Assembly (NCBI RefSeq): GCF_004365875.1 | Contig: NZ_SODF01000001.1 | Coordinates: 3,658,001-3,722,000, forward strand | DNA from: Kribbella kalugense | GTDB lineage: Bacteria; Actinomycetota; Actinomycetes; Propionibacteriales; Kribbellaceae | Length of the DNA stretch: 64,000 nucleotides | Direction of reading: 5' to 3' | Part shown: piece after piece, positions 9,401 through 17,640 of the stretch | Numbering within the stretch: the first letter of the stretch is position 1 | How the letters are laid out: every line of letters begins with the position of its first letter | Notes under the pieces: generated by a model | Seen by the model: only the letters and a program-made list of their open reading frames with translations | Told to the model about the DNA's origin: nothing | Database searches by the model: none | Made by a program: the position numbers and the translations under genes

Positions 9401-9491
9401 CGCACTTCACCTGTTGGAGTGAGTGCGCCAGCTAGACACAGAGGCAAGTAGCCATACGTAAACGATAACCAGGGCGGGCAATACCTGTCAG
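9401..9491 (-). promoter_or_regulatory. ABC-F leader: promoter, 7-codon ORF and hairpin
   Basis: On the minus strand a CTGACA box (9491-9486, overlapping the stop codon of the upstream kinase) and GTTATC (9469-9464) make a plausible promoter with 16-base spacing. The ATG of the leader ORF follows at 9455. After the ORF, CGCACTCAC (9427-9419) pairs with GTG-A-AGTGCG (9410-9401) around an eight-base loop. The ABC-F ribosome site follows 16 bases later. The layout suits translation-dependent attenuation. Confidence 0.5.
9432..9455 (-). CDS. Leader peptide MATCLCV of the ABC-F gene
   Basis: ATG at 9455, then GCT ACT TGC CTC TGT GTC and TAG at 9434-9432. It starts within about ten bases of the predicted -10 box, so its mRNA is probably leaderless. 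Such a short Cys-containing ORF just ahead of a hairpin and an ABC-F gene is what ribosome-stalling attenuators look like: a drug-stalled ribosome on this ORF would change folding of the hairpin behind it. Translation has not been shown, and the ORF is too short for coding statistics. Confidence 0.4.
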   Translation of the reverse strand: MATCLCV

Positions 9492-10897
9492 CTGATTTTC
9501 GCCGGAAGCTCGACGATGAAGCGGGCGCCGCCGCCCGGGCGGTCGGTGACCTGGATGGTGCCGTGGTGCCACTGGACATGCCGGGCGACGATGGCCAGAC
9601 CCAGTCCGACGCCGCGGCCCCGGCCGGAGGTCTCGCCGCGACCGAACCGTTCGAAGATGCGGGAGCGATCCTCGACCGCGATACCGGGGCCGGCGTCGTC
9701 GACGGTGATGATCACGCCCAGCCCACCAGCCTCGACCCCGACGCCCTTGCAGCCGCCGGCGTGGTCCTCGGCGTTCTCGACCAGGTTCGCGATCACCCGC
9801 TCGAGCCGGCGCTTGTCGGCCTGCAGGATCAGGCCCTCGGCGTCCGGCTCGACCGTGGTCACCTCCCGGCCGGCGGTCGCGTCCCCCGCGGCCCGGACCA
9901 GGTCGGCGATCCGGACGATCTCCCGGCTCCCCCGGTCGCCGCCGTCGTCGCGGGAGATCTCCAGCAGGTCGATCACCAGCCGCCGGAACCGGTCCAGGTC
10001 GTCGCCGAGCAGCTCGACCGGCTCGCGTACGACGGACGGCAGCTCGGCGCGATGGTTCTGGATCAGTTGCATCGAGTTCAGCATCGTCATCAACGGCGTA
10101 CGGAGCTCATGGCTCACGTCGCCGGCGAACCGCGCGTCCACCGCCACCCGGCGTTCCAGATCCGCGGCGGTCTGGTTGAACGATCTCGCCAGCCCCCCGA
10201 GGTGGGGGTCGTTCTCCGCCTCCAACCGCGCGTCCAGCTTCCCGCGCGCGACCGCGTCCGCGACCCGGGTCAGCTCGGCGAGCGGCCGCAGCGCCAGCGT
10301 GCTGGCCAACCGCCCGACCGCGAGCCCGATCAGTGCGGTCGCGATCGCCGCCACGATCAGCGTGATCTTCAGCGTCCGCAGCGTGTTGTCCAGGCTCTCC
10401 AGCGGATGCCACTCGAAGAACGCCTCGCCCTGACGGCCGATCGGTACGCCGACCGCGAGCACCGGCTGCCCGTTGACCGCGATCCGCCGCTGTACGACGC
10501 TGCCGGCGAGTGCGGTCTGGATCAGGTCCGGCGGCAGGTCGGACGGTTGCCCGGTCAGCGAGTACCAATGGTCCTCGAGATACAGCATCGAGGCCGCCGC
10601 GTCGGTGGACGGCAGACTGTTCAGAACGTCCATCGCCTGCACACCCGGCAGCAGCGTCGGGCTGCCGCACTCGGCCCGTTCGCGGGCCGGCCGGCACGGT
10701 TGCGGCGGGCCGAACAGCCCGTACCGCAGCGCCGCCGCGTTGTCCGACGTCACCACCACCGCGGATGACGTGCGCTGCGAGGTCAGGTAGTCCGAGACCA
10801 CACTCCAGGTCACGATCGCCAGAACCGTCGACAATCCGAGCGCCAGCAGGCCGTACGCCAGCATCACGCGGCCTCGCAGGCTGACCCGTCCCAGCAA
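9488..10897 (-). CDS. HAMP-containing sensor histidine kinase
   Basis: The 469-residue kinase has two membrane helices (about 12-32 and 175-195) around an extracytoplasmic sensor of about 140 residues with two Cys (PPQPCRPARERAECG). A HAMP domain follows, then HisKA with the phospho-His in FAGDVSHELRTPL and a HATPase domain (N box NLVENAEDHA, VDDAGPGIA, GLGLAIVARHVQWHHG). This is the MtrB/CseC-like architecture of envelope or antibiotic stress sensors. It follows its response regulator gene by two bases. The ABC-F promoter overlaps its 3' end. Confidence 0.93.
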   Translation of the reverse strand: MLGRVSLRGRVMLAYGLLALGLSTVLAIVTWSVVSDYLTSQRTSSAVVVTSDNAAALRYGLFGPPQPCRPARERAECGSPTLLPGVQAMDVLNSLPSTDAAASMLYLEDHWYSLTGQPSDLPPDLIQTALAGSVVQRRIAVNGQPVLAVGVPIGRQGEAFFEWHPLESLDNTLRTLKITLIVAAIATALIGLAVGRLASTLALRPLAELTRVADAVARGKLDARLEAENDPHLGGLARSFNQTAADLERRVAVDARFAGDVSHELRTPLMTMLNSMQLIQNHRAELPSVVREPVELLGDDLDRFRRLVIDLLEISRDDGGDRGSREIVRIADLVRAAGDATAGREVTTVEPDAEGLILQADKRRLERVIANLVENAEDHAGGCKGVGVEAGGLGVIITVDDAGPGIAVEDRSRIFERFGRGETSGRGRGVGLGLAIVARHVQWHHGTIQVTDRPGGGARFIVELPAKIS

Positions 10898-10899
10898 CG

Positions 10900-11601
10900 T
10901 CAGCTCACCAGTCGGTAGCCCAGGCCGCGGGCGGTGACGAGATGCTTCGGGCTGGCCGGGTCGCGCTCGATCTTCAGCCGGAGCCGCCGGACGTGGACGT
11001 CGACGATCCGGCTGTCTCCGAAGTACCCGTACCCCCAGACCTTCGACAGCAACTGCTCCCGGCTGAGCACCTTGCCCTCGGCACCGGCCAGCTCGGCCAG
11101 CAGCTTGAACTCGGTCCGGGTCAGCGGCAGCGTCTCGCCGTCCCGCGTCACCTCGGCCCCGGGTACGTCGATGCGCAGGTCACCGACCTCGAGCAGGTCG
11201 GCCTGTCGCGAGTTGGCCGGCTCGACCCGCCGCAGCAACGCCCGGATCCGGGCCGACAACTCCTTCGCGACCAGCGGCTTGGTCACGTAGTCGTCCGCGC
11301 CGGCCTCCAGCCCGGCGACCACGTCGTGGCTGTCGGTCCGAGCTGTCACCATGATCACCGGTACGTCGCTGGACCGGCGGATCTCCCGGCAGACGGTGAA
11401 CCCGTCCCGGTCCGGCAGCATCAGGTCCAGCAGGACCACGTCCGGCGGCTCCCGGCGCAGTGCGGCCAGGGCGTCGTACCCGTTGGCCGCCTCCTGGACC
11501 TGATAGCCCTCGTCCTCCAGGGCAAGCCGCAGTACCCGCCGGATCCGCGGCTCGTCGTCGACCAGCAGCAAGCTGTGTGCCACGGACCCAGTGTCGCTCA
11601 C
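10900..11601 (-). CDS. OmpR/PhoB-family response regulator
   Basis: The receiver domain (LLLVDDEPRIRRVL; phospho-Asp in VVLLDLMLPDRDG; VTAR; DDYVTKPL) is joined to a winged-helix domain ending in SRIVDVHVRRLRLKIERDP and TARGLGYRLVS. The GTG at 11601 or one six codons later (11583) could be the start. It diverges from a peptide-binding-protein gene, and phased GTCATG repeats lie between the two. It may therefore regulate itself and the ABC importer, which is inference from position only. Confidence 0.92.
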   Translation of the reverse strand: MSDTGSVAHSLLLVDDEPRIRRVLRLALEDEGYQVQEAANGYDALAALRREPPDVVLLDLMLPDRDGFTVCREIRRSSDVPVIMVTARTDSHDVVAGLEAGADDYVTKPLVAKELSARIRALLRRVEPANSRQADLLEVGDLRIDVPGAEVTRDGETLPLTRTEFKLLAELAGAEGKVLSREQLLSKVWGYGYFGDSRIVDVHVRRLRLKIERDPASPKHLVTARGLGYRLVS

Positions 11602-11627
11602 ACATGGTCGAGGTGACGGTTACGGCT

Positions 11628-11668
11628 GTCATGAATCCGTCATGTTGCGGCGGGCGGCGGTTGTCATC
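11628..11668. promoter_or_regulatory. Direct GTCATG repeats, candidate response-regulator site
   Basis: GTCATG occurs at 11628-11633 and 11639-11644, eleven bases apart, with a third degenerate copy GTCATC at 11663-11668. Direct repeats spaced by one helical turn are the usual binding pattern for OmpR-type dimers. The site lies between the response-regulator gene and the divergent ABC operon, and can control either. Confidence 0.45.
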
Positions 11669-11750
11669 TGTTTGACGGTTGCGTGACCGGCGGTTCCGGT
11701 TGGGCCCGGAAGTCCTAACTTCGGCGCTATCGAGTCCCGGAGGAGGACCA

Positions 11751-13544
11751 ATGGCCAGAAGACGGCTGGCGGCACTATCCCTTGCCGCCGTCGCGAGCCT
11801 GACACTCGCGGCCTGCAGCAACGGCGGCAACACGGTGACCGGATCCGGCAGCACCGCGGGCACCCCGGTCACAGGCGGCACCCTGAACATGCTCGGGGCG
11901 GGCGATGTCGACTACATGGACCCCAACATCAGCTACTACTCGGTCGGTTACCTGAACCTGCGGATGTGGAGCCGGCAGCTGTTCACGTATCCGGCCGATC
12001 CCGGCACCGACAACACCAAGCCGGTGGCCGACCTCGCCACGGACATGCCGACCACGGCGAACGGCGGGATCAGTGCCGACGGCAAAACGTACACGATCAA
12101 GATCCGGCCCGGCGCGAAGTGGAACACCAGCCCGGCCCGGGCAGTCACCGCCGAGGACATGGTCCGCGGCGTGAAGCGGACCGCGAACCCGGTGCAGCCT
12201 TTCGGCGGCATCCCGGACTTCGCCAACCTGATCGTCGGGTACAAGGCGTTCGCGGACGGATTCGCCAAGGCGCCGAAGACGGTGGCCGGGATCCAGGCGT
12301 ACATCGACAAGACGGCTCTTCCCGGTGTGGTCGCCAAGGACGCCAGCACGGTCGAGTTCCACCTGACCCAGCCGGCCACGTACTTCGTCGACATGCTGAC
12401 GCTGCCGGCCTTCTCGCCGGCCCCGGTGGAGTCGCTCAAGTACCTCCCGGCCAGCACGGACCTCGGTAACAACTTCCCGTCCGACGGCCCGTACAAGGTC
12501 GACAAGTGGGTGCCGACCAAGTCGATCGCCTACTCGCGCAACACCGCGTGGGACCCCGCGTCCGACCCGGTGCGCAAGGCGTACGTCGACAAGATCGTGG
12601 TGAACGAGACGGTCACGCAGGACTCGGTCCAGCAGCAACTGCAGACCGGTACGCCGACCGCCGACCTCGAGTTCGACGTCGGCCCGCCACCGTCGCAGCT
12701 GCCGGCCCTGATCGCGAAGAAGGACCCGAACCTGAACCTCGGGATGACGGCGTCGAGCAACCCGTACGTCATCTACAACACGGTCTCGCCGAACAACAAC
12801 AAGGCGCTGCAGAACGCGAAGGTGCGGCAGGCGATCAACTACGCGCTCAACCGCAGCCACATCCTCCAGGTCATCGGCGGACCGACGATCAACCCGCCGC
12901 TGACGCACGTGCTGCCGGACAACATCGTCGGCTCGAAGCAGATCGACCCGTACCCGAACGACGTGGACAAGGCCAAGCAACTGCTGACGGAGGCGGGCTT
13001 CCCGCACCTGACGCTGAAGTTCCTGTACCGGAACGCGTCCGAGGGCAGCAGCAAGGCCTTCCAGACGATCCAGCAGGACCTGTCCAAGGTCGGGATCGAT
13101 GTCGTCGGCGTACCGTCACCGAACGCGGACTTCTACGTGAAGTACCTGCAGGTGCCGACGGTCGCGGAACGCGGCGTCTGGGACATGTCGCTGGCCGGCT
13201 GGGGCGCTGACTGGTACGGCAACGCGGCGCTGTCGTTCTTCAACCCGCTGTTCTCCGGTCAGCCGTCGTTCCCGCCGATCGGCAGCAACTTCGGGCTGTA
13301 CAACAGCGCGCAGACCAACGCACTGATCCAGCAGGCCGCAGCCGCGCCCACCCAGGACCAGGCGTCGGATCTGTGGGCCAAGGCCGACGCACAGGTGATG
13401 GCCGACGCGCCGTTCTTCCCGCTGACCAACCCGAAGAACCCGAACTACCACGCCTCACAGGTACACAACGCCGTCTACGTGCCGGCCATGCAGATGTTCG
13501 ATCCGACGAACGTCTGGATCGACAAGGACAAGCAGGGCGGATAG
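11751..13544 (+). CDS. Peptide ABC transporter substrate-binding lipoprotein (family 5)
   Basis: This 597-residue extracytoplasmic lipoprotein has a signal peptide with a lipobox (LTLAACSNGG, lipidated Cys near 23) and the SBP family 5 body (LRMWSRQLFTYP; MTASSNPYVIYNT; VRQAINYALNRSHILQVI). It captures peptides or similar cargo for the permeases encoded downstream. The ATG at 11751 was chosen over an upstream ATG in frame because GGAGGA precedes it and the signal peptide starts there. It is the first gene of the operon binding protein, ATPase, ATPase, permease, permease. Confidence 0.93.
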   Translation: MARRRLAALSLAAVASLTLAACSNGGNTVTGSGSTAGTPVTGGTLNMLGAGDVDYMDPNISYYSVGYLNLRMWSRQLFTYPADPGTDNTKPVADLATDMPTTANGGISADGKTYTIKIRPGAKWNTSPARAVTAEDMVRGVKRTANPVQPFGGIPDFANLIVGYKAFADGFAKAPKTVAGIQAYIDKTALPGVVAKDASTVEFHLTQPATYFVDMLTLPAFSPAPVESLKYLPASTDLGNNFPSDGPYKVDKWVPTKSIAYSRNTAWDPASDPVRKAYVDKIVVNETVTQDSVQQQLQTGTPTADLEFDVGPPPSQLPALIAKKDPNLNLGMTASSNPYVIYNTVSPNNNKALQNAKVRQAINYALNRSHILQVIGGPTINPPLTHVLPDNIVGSKQIDPYPNDVDKAKQLLTEAGFPHLTLKFLYRNASEGSSKAFQTIQQDLSKVGIDVVGVPSPNADFYVKYLQVPTVAERGVWDMSLAGWGADWYGNAALSFFNPLFSGQPSFPPIGSNFGLYNSAQTNALIQQAAAAPTQDQASDLWAKADAQVMADAPFFPLTNPKNPNYHASQVHNAVYVPAMQMFDPTNVWIDKDKQGG

Positions 13545-13551
13545 GAACCTC

Positions 13552-14532
13552 ATGGCTCTGCTTGAAGTAAGGGATCTCCGGGTCTCCTTCGACACCCCGG
13601 ACGGCACCGTCCACGCCGTCCGGGGGTTGTCGTACGACGTCGAGGCCGGTCAGACGCTGGCGGTGGTGGGCGAGTCCGGTTCGGGCAAGAGCGTGTCCAC
13701 CCAGACCATCACCGGCCTCACCCGCGGCGCGAAAGTATCCGGTACGGCGTTCTTCGACGGAACGGACCTGATCACCGCGGACCAGTCGACGCTCCGCCGG
13801 CTCCGGGGCGCCCAGATCGGGATGATCTTCCAGGATCCGCTGTCCAGCCTGCATCCGCAGTACCGGATCGGCTGGCAGATCGTGGAGATGATCCGGGCGC
13901 ACGACAAGGAGATCAGCAAGCAGGCGGCCCGGAAACGGGCCGCCGACCTGCTGACCCTGGTCGGCATCCCCCGGGCGGCGGAACGGATCGACGACTACCC
14001 CCACCAGTTCTCCGGCGGCATGCGGCAGCGGGTGATGATCGCGATGGCGATGGCACTCGACCCGGCCCTGCTGATCGCGGACGAGCCGACCACCGCGCTC
14101 GACGTGACCGTGCAGGCCCAGGTGCTGAACGTGATGCGCCGGCTCCAGGAGCAGTTCGGTACGGCGATCATCCTGATCACCCACGACCTCGGCGTGGTGG
14201 CCGAGATGGCCGACGAGGTCGTGGTGATGTACGCCGGCGCGGTGATGGAACGGGCGCCGCGGCGGGACATCTTCTACCGCAACCACCATCCGTACACCCA
14301 GGGCCTGCTGGCCTCGTTGCCGGCCCGCAGCGGTGACCGGCTGACCCCGATCCCGGGGACACCGCCCAGCCTGATCAGCCTGCCCAAGGGCTGCCCGTTC
14401 GCGGCCCGTTGCTCCCACGTGTTCGACAAGTGCCGTGCCGAGGCGCCGCCGCTGATCGACGTCGCCCGCGATCCCCGGCACCAGTCGGCCTGCTGGCTAC
14501 CGCACGAGAACAGCGAGGCGATCGCTTCATGA
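13552..14532 (+). CDS. Peptide ABC transporter ATP-binding protein (OppD/DppD type)
   Basis: The 326-residue cytoplasmic ATPase has Walker [10 protein letters not shown] loop [11 protein letters not shown], signature [14 protein letters not shown], Walker [13 protein letters not shown] and the switch His in LITHDLG. The C-terminal oligopeptide/dipeptide extension has a Cys cluster (CPFAARCSHVFDKC) that in this family often binds an iron-sulfur cluster. It starts eight bases after the binding-protein stop, and its own stop overlaps the next ATPase start as ATGA. It pairs with that second ATPase to power import. Confidence 0.94.
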   Translation: MALLEVRDLRVSFDTPDGTVHAVRGLSYDVEAGQTLAVVGESGSGKSVSTQTITGLTRGAKVSGTAFFDGTDLITADQSTLRRLRGAQIGMIFQDPLSSLHPQYRIGWQIVEMIRAHDKEISKQAARKRAADLLTLVGIPRAAERIDDYPHQFSGGMRQRVMIAMAMALDPALLIADEPTTALDVTVQAQVLNVMRRLQEQFGTAIILITHDLGVVAEMADEVVVMYAGAVMERAPRRDIFYRNHHPYTQGLLASLPARSGDRLTPIPGTPPSLISLPKGCPFAARCSHVFDKCRAEAPPLIDVARDPRHQSACWLPHENSEAIAS

Positions 14533-15545
14533 CCGATGACGTACTGCTGAAGGTGGACGACGTACGGAAGAACTTCCCCACGCAGTCCAAGGAGGTGGTC
14601 CAGGCAGTCGCGGGTGTGTCGCTCGAGGTGCACAAGGGCGAGACCCTCGGACTGGTCGGCGAGACCGGCTGCGGCAAGTCGACGCTGGCTCGCTGTATGG
14701 CGCATCTGTACGACGTGACGTCGGGCTCGGTGTGGTTCGAGGGCAAGGACATCACCAAGCTGTCGCGCAAGGCGATGCGGCCGCTGCGGCGTGACGTCCA
14801 GGTGATCTTCCAGGACCCGTACGGCTCGCTGAACCCGCGCCGCCGGGTCGGATCGATCATCGGAGATCCGTTCGCCATCCACAACATTGCGTCCGGCAAC
14901 GACCGGAAGAAGAAGGTCCAGGAGCTGATGGAGCTGGTCGGGCTGAATCCCGAGCACTACAACAGGTTCCCGGCCGAGTTCTCCGGTGGCCAACGGCAAC
15001 GAATCGGGGTGGCGCGGGCGCTCGCGCTGCGGCCGAAGCTGGTGATCTGCGACGAGCCGGTGTCGGCGCTGGACGTGTCGATCCAGGCGCAGATCATCAA
15101 CCTGCTCGCGGATCTGCAGAAAGAGTTCGATCTGACGTACGTGTTCATCTCGCACGACCTGTCCGTGGTCCGGCACGTGAGCAACCGGATCGCGGTCATG
15201 TACCTGGGCAAGATCGTCGAGCTCGCGCCGACGGACGAGCTGTTCGGGCAGACCCGGCATCCTTACACGCGGGCGTTGCTGTCCGCGTTACCGGTCGCCG
15301 ATCCGGACACGGCCGACAGTCGTGAGCAGATCATCCTCGGTGGCGACATCCCGTCCGCGACGAACCCGCCGGAGGGGTGCAGGTTCCACACGCGGTGCCC
15401 GAAGGCGCGGCTCGATTGTGCGGCCGGCGAGCCGCCACTAGAGCCCGTCCTGACCGACGCCTACAACCACCAGACCGCGTGCTTCTATCCATTGACGGTA
15501 GGCGAGGACCTGTCCACCGCCGTACCGGACTTGAAGGCATCATGA
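14529..15545 (+). CDS. Peptide ABC transporter ATP-binding protein (OppF/DppF type)
   Basis: The 338-residue second ATPase has Walker A GETGCGKST, FQDPYGSLNPR, FSGGQRQRIGVARALA, Walker B LVICDEPVSALD and FISHDLSVVRH, then the Cys-bearing tail CRFHTRCPKARLDC. The ATG at 14529 overlaps the preceding stop; the frame is open upstream only because it lies inside the DppD-like gene. Its TGA overlaps the ATG of the repeat-borne micro-ORF at 15542, so the cassette interrupts what would normally be direct coupling of this gene to the permease gene. Confidence 0.94.
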   Translation: MTDDVLLKVDDVRKNFPTQSKEVVQAVAGVSLEVHKGETLGLVGETGCGKSTLARCMAHLYDVTSGSVWFEGKDITKLSRKAMRPLRRDVQVIFQDPYGSLNPRRRVGSIIGDPFAIHNIASGNDRKKKVQELMELVGLNPEHYNRFPAEFSGGQRQRIGVARALALRPKLVICDEPVSALDVSIQAQIINLLADLQKEFDLTYVFISHDLSVVRHVSNRIAVMYLGKIVELAPTDELFGQTRHPYTRALLSALPVADPDTADSREQIILGGDIPSATNPPEGCRFHTRCPKARLDCAAGEPPLEPVLTDAYNHQTACFYPLTVGEDLSTAVPDLKAS

Positions 15546-15667
15546 CTGCGCTTTTGGCCGGGCCTTCGGCGCCGGCAGGGTCATGGGGCTTTAACTCCCG
15601 GCCTTCCCTCGTCGCTCCGGTCGCTTCGCTCCCTCCGCTCCTCAGTCCAGGCCGGGAGGCCCCATGA
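15542..15667 (+). CDS. 41-codon coupling micro-ORF of repeat copy 2
   Basis: ATG at 15542 overlaps the DppF-like stop as ATGA; TGA at 15665-15667 overlaps the permease ATG at 15664, again as ATGA. The peptide runs from MTALLAGPSAPAG to SPGREAP and resembles no family I know. It has one codon fewer than copy 1, through an in-frame three-base difference near the start. A ribosome translating it would have to open the hairpin that hides the permease start, so coupling rather than the peptide may be the purpose. Confidence 0.55.
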   Translation: MTALLAGPSAPAGSWGFNSRPSLVAPVASLPPLLSPGREAP

Positions 15668-15669
15668 CC
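15542..15669 (+). repeat. Dispersed intercistronic cassette, copy 2 (hairpin plus micro-ORF)
   Basis: The plus-strand copy of the element at 3692-3822. The long hairpin pairs 15579-15589 with 15659-15669 and 15595-15604 with 15649-15658, 21 base pairs without mismatch, with TTTAA (15590-15594) bulged and a 44-base loop. Two pairs differ from copy 1 and both differences are compensated: C-G becomes T-A at 15584/15664, and T-A becomes C-G at 15602/15651. The 3' arm holds CGGGAGG and the ATG of the permease gene. Confidence 0.85.
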
Positions 15670-16590
15670 GCGGCAATCGAAATGGTCGATGTCCTCGACG
15701 AGCCTCAGACAATTGAGGGCCGGAGTCCGTTCACCCTTGCGTTGCGGCGGTTGCGCAAGGACAAGGTGGCGATGATCTCGCTCGTCGTGATCGTGCTGAT
15801 CGTGCTGATGGCGATCTTCGCGCCGGTGTTCACGGCGATCACCGGGCACCCACCGAACGAGCAGTACCGCGACATCGGGCTGACCCCGGACGGGCTGCCG
15901 CGCGGACCGAACGGCACCTTCTGGCTCGGTACCGACGATCTCGGCCGGGACATCCTGGTGCGGATCGCGTACGGCGCCCGGGTGTCGCTGCTGGTGGGGG
16001 TGATCGCGACCGCGATCACCGTCGTCATCGGAGTCGTGCTGGGACTGGCGGCGGGGTTCCTCGGGGGGATCACCGACACCATCCTGGCGCGGCTGATCGA
16101 CGTCGTACTGTCGGTGCCGTTCCTGCTGGTCGCGATCGCGCTGGTGTCGGTGACCGGCCCGAGTCTGACCGTCACAGTGCTGGTGATCGGCTGCTTCAGC
16201 TGGGCCTCGGTGGCCCGGATCGTCCGCGGCCAGGTGCTGTCGTTACGGGAGAAGGAGTTCGTCGAAGCGGCACGCTCGCTGGGCGCGGGCGACGGCCGGA
16301 TCATGTACGTCGACATCCTGCCGAACGTGATCGCGCCGGTGATCGTCTACACGACCCTGCTGATCCCGGTGGTGATCGTGACCCAGGCGACGTTGTCGTT
16401 CCTCGGACTCGGTCTGCCGCCACCAACCGCCGACTGGGGCGGGATGATCAGCTCGTCGCAGAACTACTACACGACCGCGTGGTGGTTCATCCTCTTCCCC
16501 GGCCTTGCGCTGCTGATCACGACGCTCGCCTTCAACCTGTTCGGTGACGGCGTCCGAGACGCCTTCGACCCCCGCGCGGATCGGAGCTGA
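15664..16590 (+). CDS. Peptide ABC transporter permease (DppC type)
   Basis: The 308-residue inner-membrane permease has a first helix at about 35-57 (MISLVVIVLIVLMAIFAP), then HWLGTDDLGRD-like FWLGTDDLGRDILVRI, about five further helices and the EAA loop (EFVEAARSLGAGDGRIMYVDI), which docks onto the ATPases. It ends with the family tail FNLFGDGVRDAFDPRADR. Its start codon and first Thr codon are supplied by the repeat cassette, so expression may depend on translation of the upstream micro-ORF. It is followed three bases later by the second permease gene. Confidence 0.93.
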   Translation: MTAAIEMVDVLDEPQTIEGRSPFTLALRRLRKDKVAMISLVVIVLIVLMAIFAPVFTAITGHPPNEQYRDIGLTPDGLPRGPNGTFWLGTDDLGRDILVRIAYGARVSLLVGVIATAITVVIGVVLGLAAGFLGGITDTILARLIDVVLSVPFLLVAIALVSVTGPSLTVTVLVIGCFSWASVARIVRGQVLSLREKEFVEAARSLGAGDGRIMYVDILPNVIAPVIVYTTLLIPVVIVTQATLSFLGLGLPPPTADWGGMISSSQNYYTTAWWFILFPGLALLITTLAFNLFGDGVRDAFDPRADRS

Positions 16591-16592
16591 CG

Positions 16593-17552
16593 ATGGCAAT
16601 GTTCCTGCTCCGCCGGATCGGTCACGGCATCCTGGTCCTGTGGCTGATCAGCATCGCGGTCTTCGGCCTGTTCTTCGTTGCTCCGAGCAACGTTGCGCAA
16701 ACGCTGGCCGGCCGGCAGGCGACGCCGGAGACGATCGCGTTGATCAAGCACCGGCTCGGTCTCGACCTGCCGGTCTGGAAGCAATACCTGCACTTCCTGG
16801 GCAACGCGCTCAAGGGCAACCTCGGGTTCGACTACTACCACCAGGTGCCGGTGACGAAGATCATCGCCGGGGCGCTGCCGATCACGGTGTCGCTCGCGCT
16901 CGGTGCCGCCGTACTGTGGCTGTCGCTCGGGGTGTTCAACGGCGTGATCTCGGCGATCCACCCACGGTCGCTGGCGGACCGCGGGCTGACGTTGTTCGCG
17001 TTGTTCTTCTACTCGTTCCCGTCGTTCCTGCTCGGGTTGCTACTCCTGTACTTCCTGTACTTCCGGCTCACCCTGAGCGGGTTCAAATGGTTCCCGGCCG
17101 GCGGCTACTCGCCACTCGCCGGCGGCTTCGGGCCGTGGTTCCAGCATCTGTTCCTGCCCTGGATCGCGCTGGCATTGTTGCTGGCGGCAACGTATACCCG
17201 GTTGACCCGCGGCTCGATGCTGGACGTCCTCGGTGAGGACTACATCCGGACCGCGCGGTCGAAGGGGATCCGCGAGAGCCGGGTGATCGTCCGGCACGGT
17301 CTGCGCAGCGCGCTGACGCCGGTGGTCACGCAGTTCGGTATCGACCTCGGTCAGCTGATCGGCGGCGTGGTGGTCACGGAGACCGTGTTCAGCCTGCCCG
17401 GCCTCGGCCAGACCGCGGTGGTCGCGATCAACCAGCAGGACCTACCGGTGATCATCGGCATCGTCCTGTTCGCCTCGGCCGCGGTCGTGGTGGCGAACAT
17501 CCTGGTCGACATCGCGTACGCCGTACTGGATCCGAGGGTGCGGCTGCATTAG
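16593..17552 (+). CDS. Peptide ABC transporter permease (DppB type)
   Basis: The 319-residue permease has six predicted helices beginning with LLRRIGHGILVLWLISIAVFG, the EAA loop DYIRTARSKGIRESRVIVRH, the VVTETVFSLPGLGQ segment and the ending DIAYAVLDPRVRLH. It forms the translocation pore with the DppC-type permease. It is the last gene of the first peptide operon, and a strong hairpin at 17586-17640 follows. Lipid-facing sequence gives no hint of which peptides are carried. Confidence 0.93.
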   Translation: MAMFLLRRIGHGILVLWLISIAVFGLFFVAPSNVAQTLAGRQATPETIALIKHRLGLDLPVWKQYLHFLGNALKGNLGFDYYHQVPVTKIIAGALPITVSLALGAAVLWLSLGVFNGVISAIHPRSLADRGLTLFALFFYSFPSFLLGLLLLYFLYFRLTLSGFKWFPAGGYSPLAGGFGPWFQHLFLPWIALALLLAATYTRLTRGSMLDVLGEDYIRTARSKGIRESRVIVRHGLRSALTPVVTQFGIDLGQLIGGVVVTETVFSLPGLGQTAVVAINQQDLPVIIGIVLFASAAVVVANILVDIAYAVLDPRVRLH

Positions 17553-17585
17553 AAGCGCCCGAGGTTCCTTGGTCGGGTTGGCCTC

Positions 17586-17640
17586 GGGGTGGTACCTAAG
17601 GACAGACATCCACCAGGTGTCTGTCCTCAGGTACGTCCCC
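17586..17640. terminator. Long bidirectional hairpin between convergent genes
   Basis: GGGG (17586-17589), GTACCT (17592-17597) and AGGACAGACA (17599-17608) pair with CCCC (17637-17640), AGGTAC (17629-17634) and TGTCTGTCCT (17618-17627). That is 20 base pairs with one A/C mismatch and one small internal loop. It lies between the end of dppB and the end of the convergent methyltransferase gene, so it can terminate both transcripts. Confidence 0.75.
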
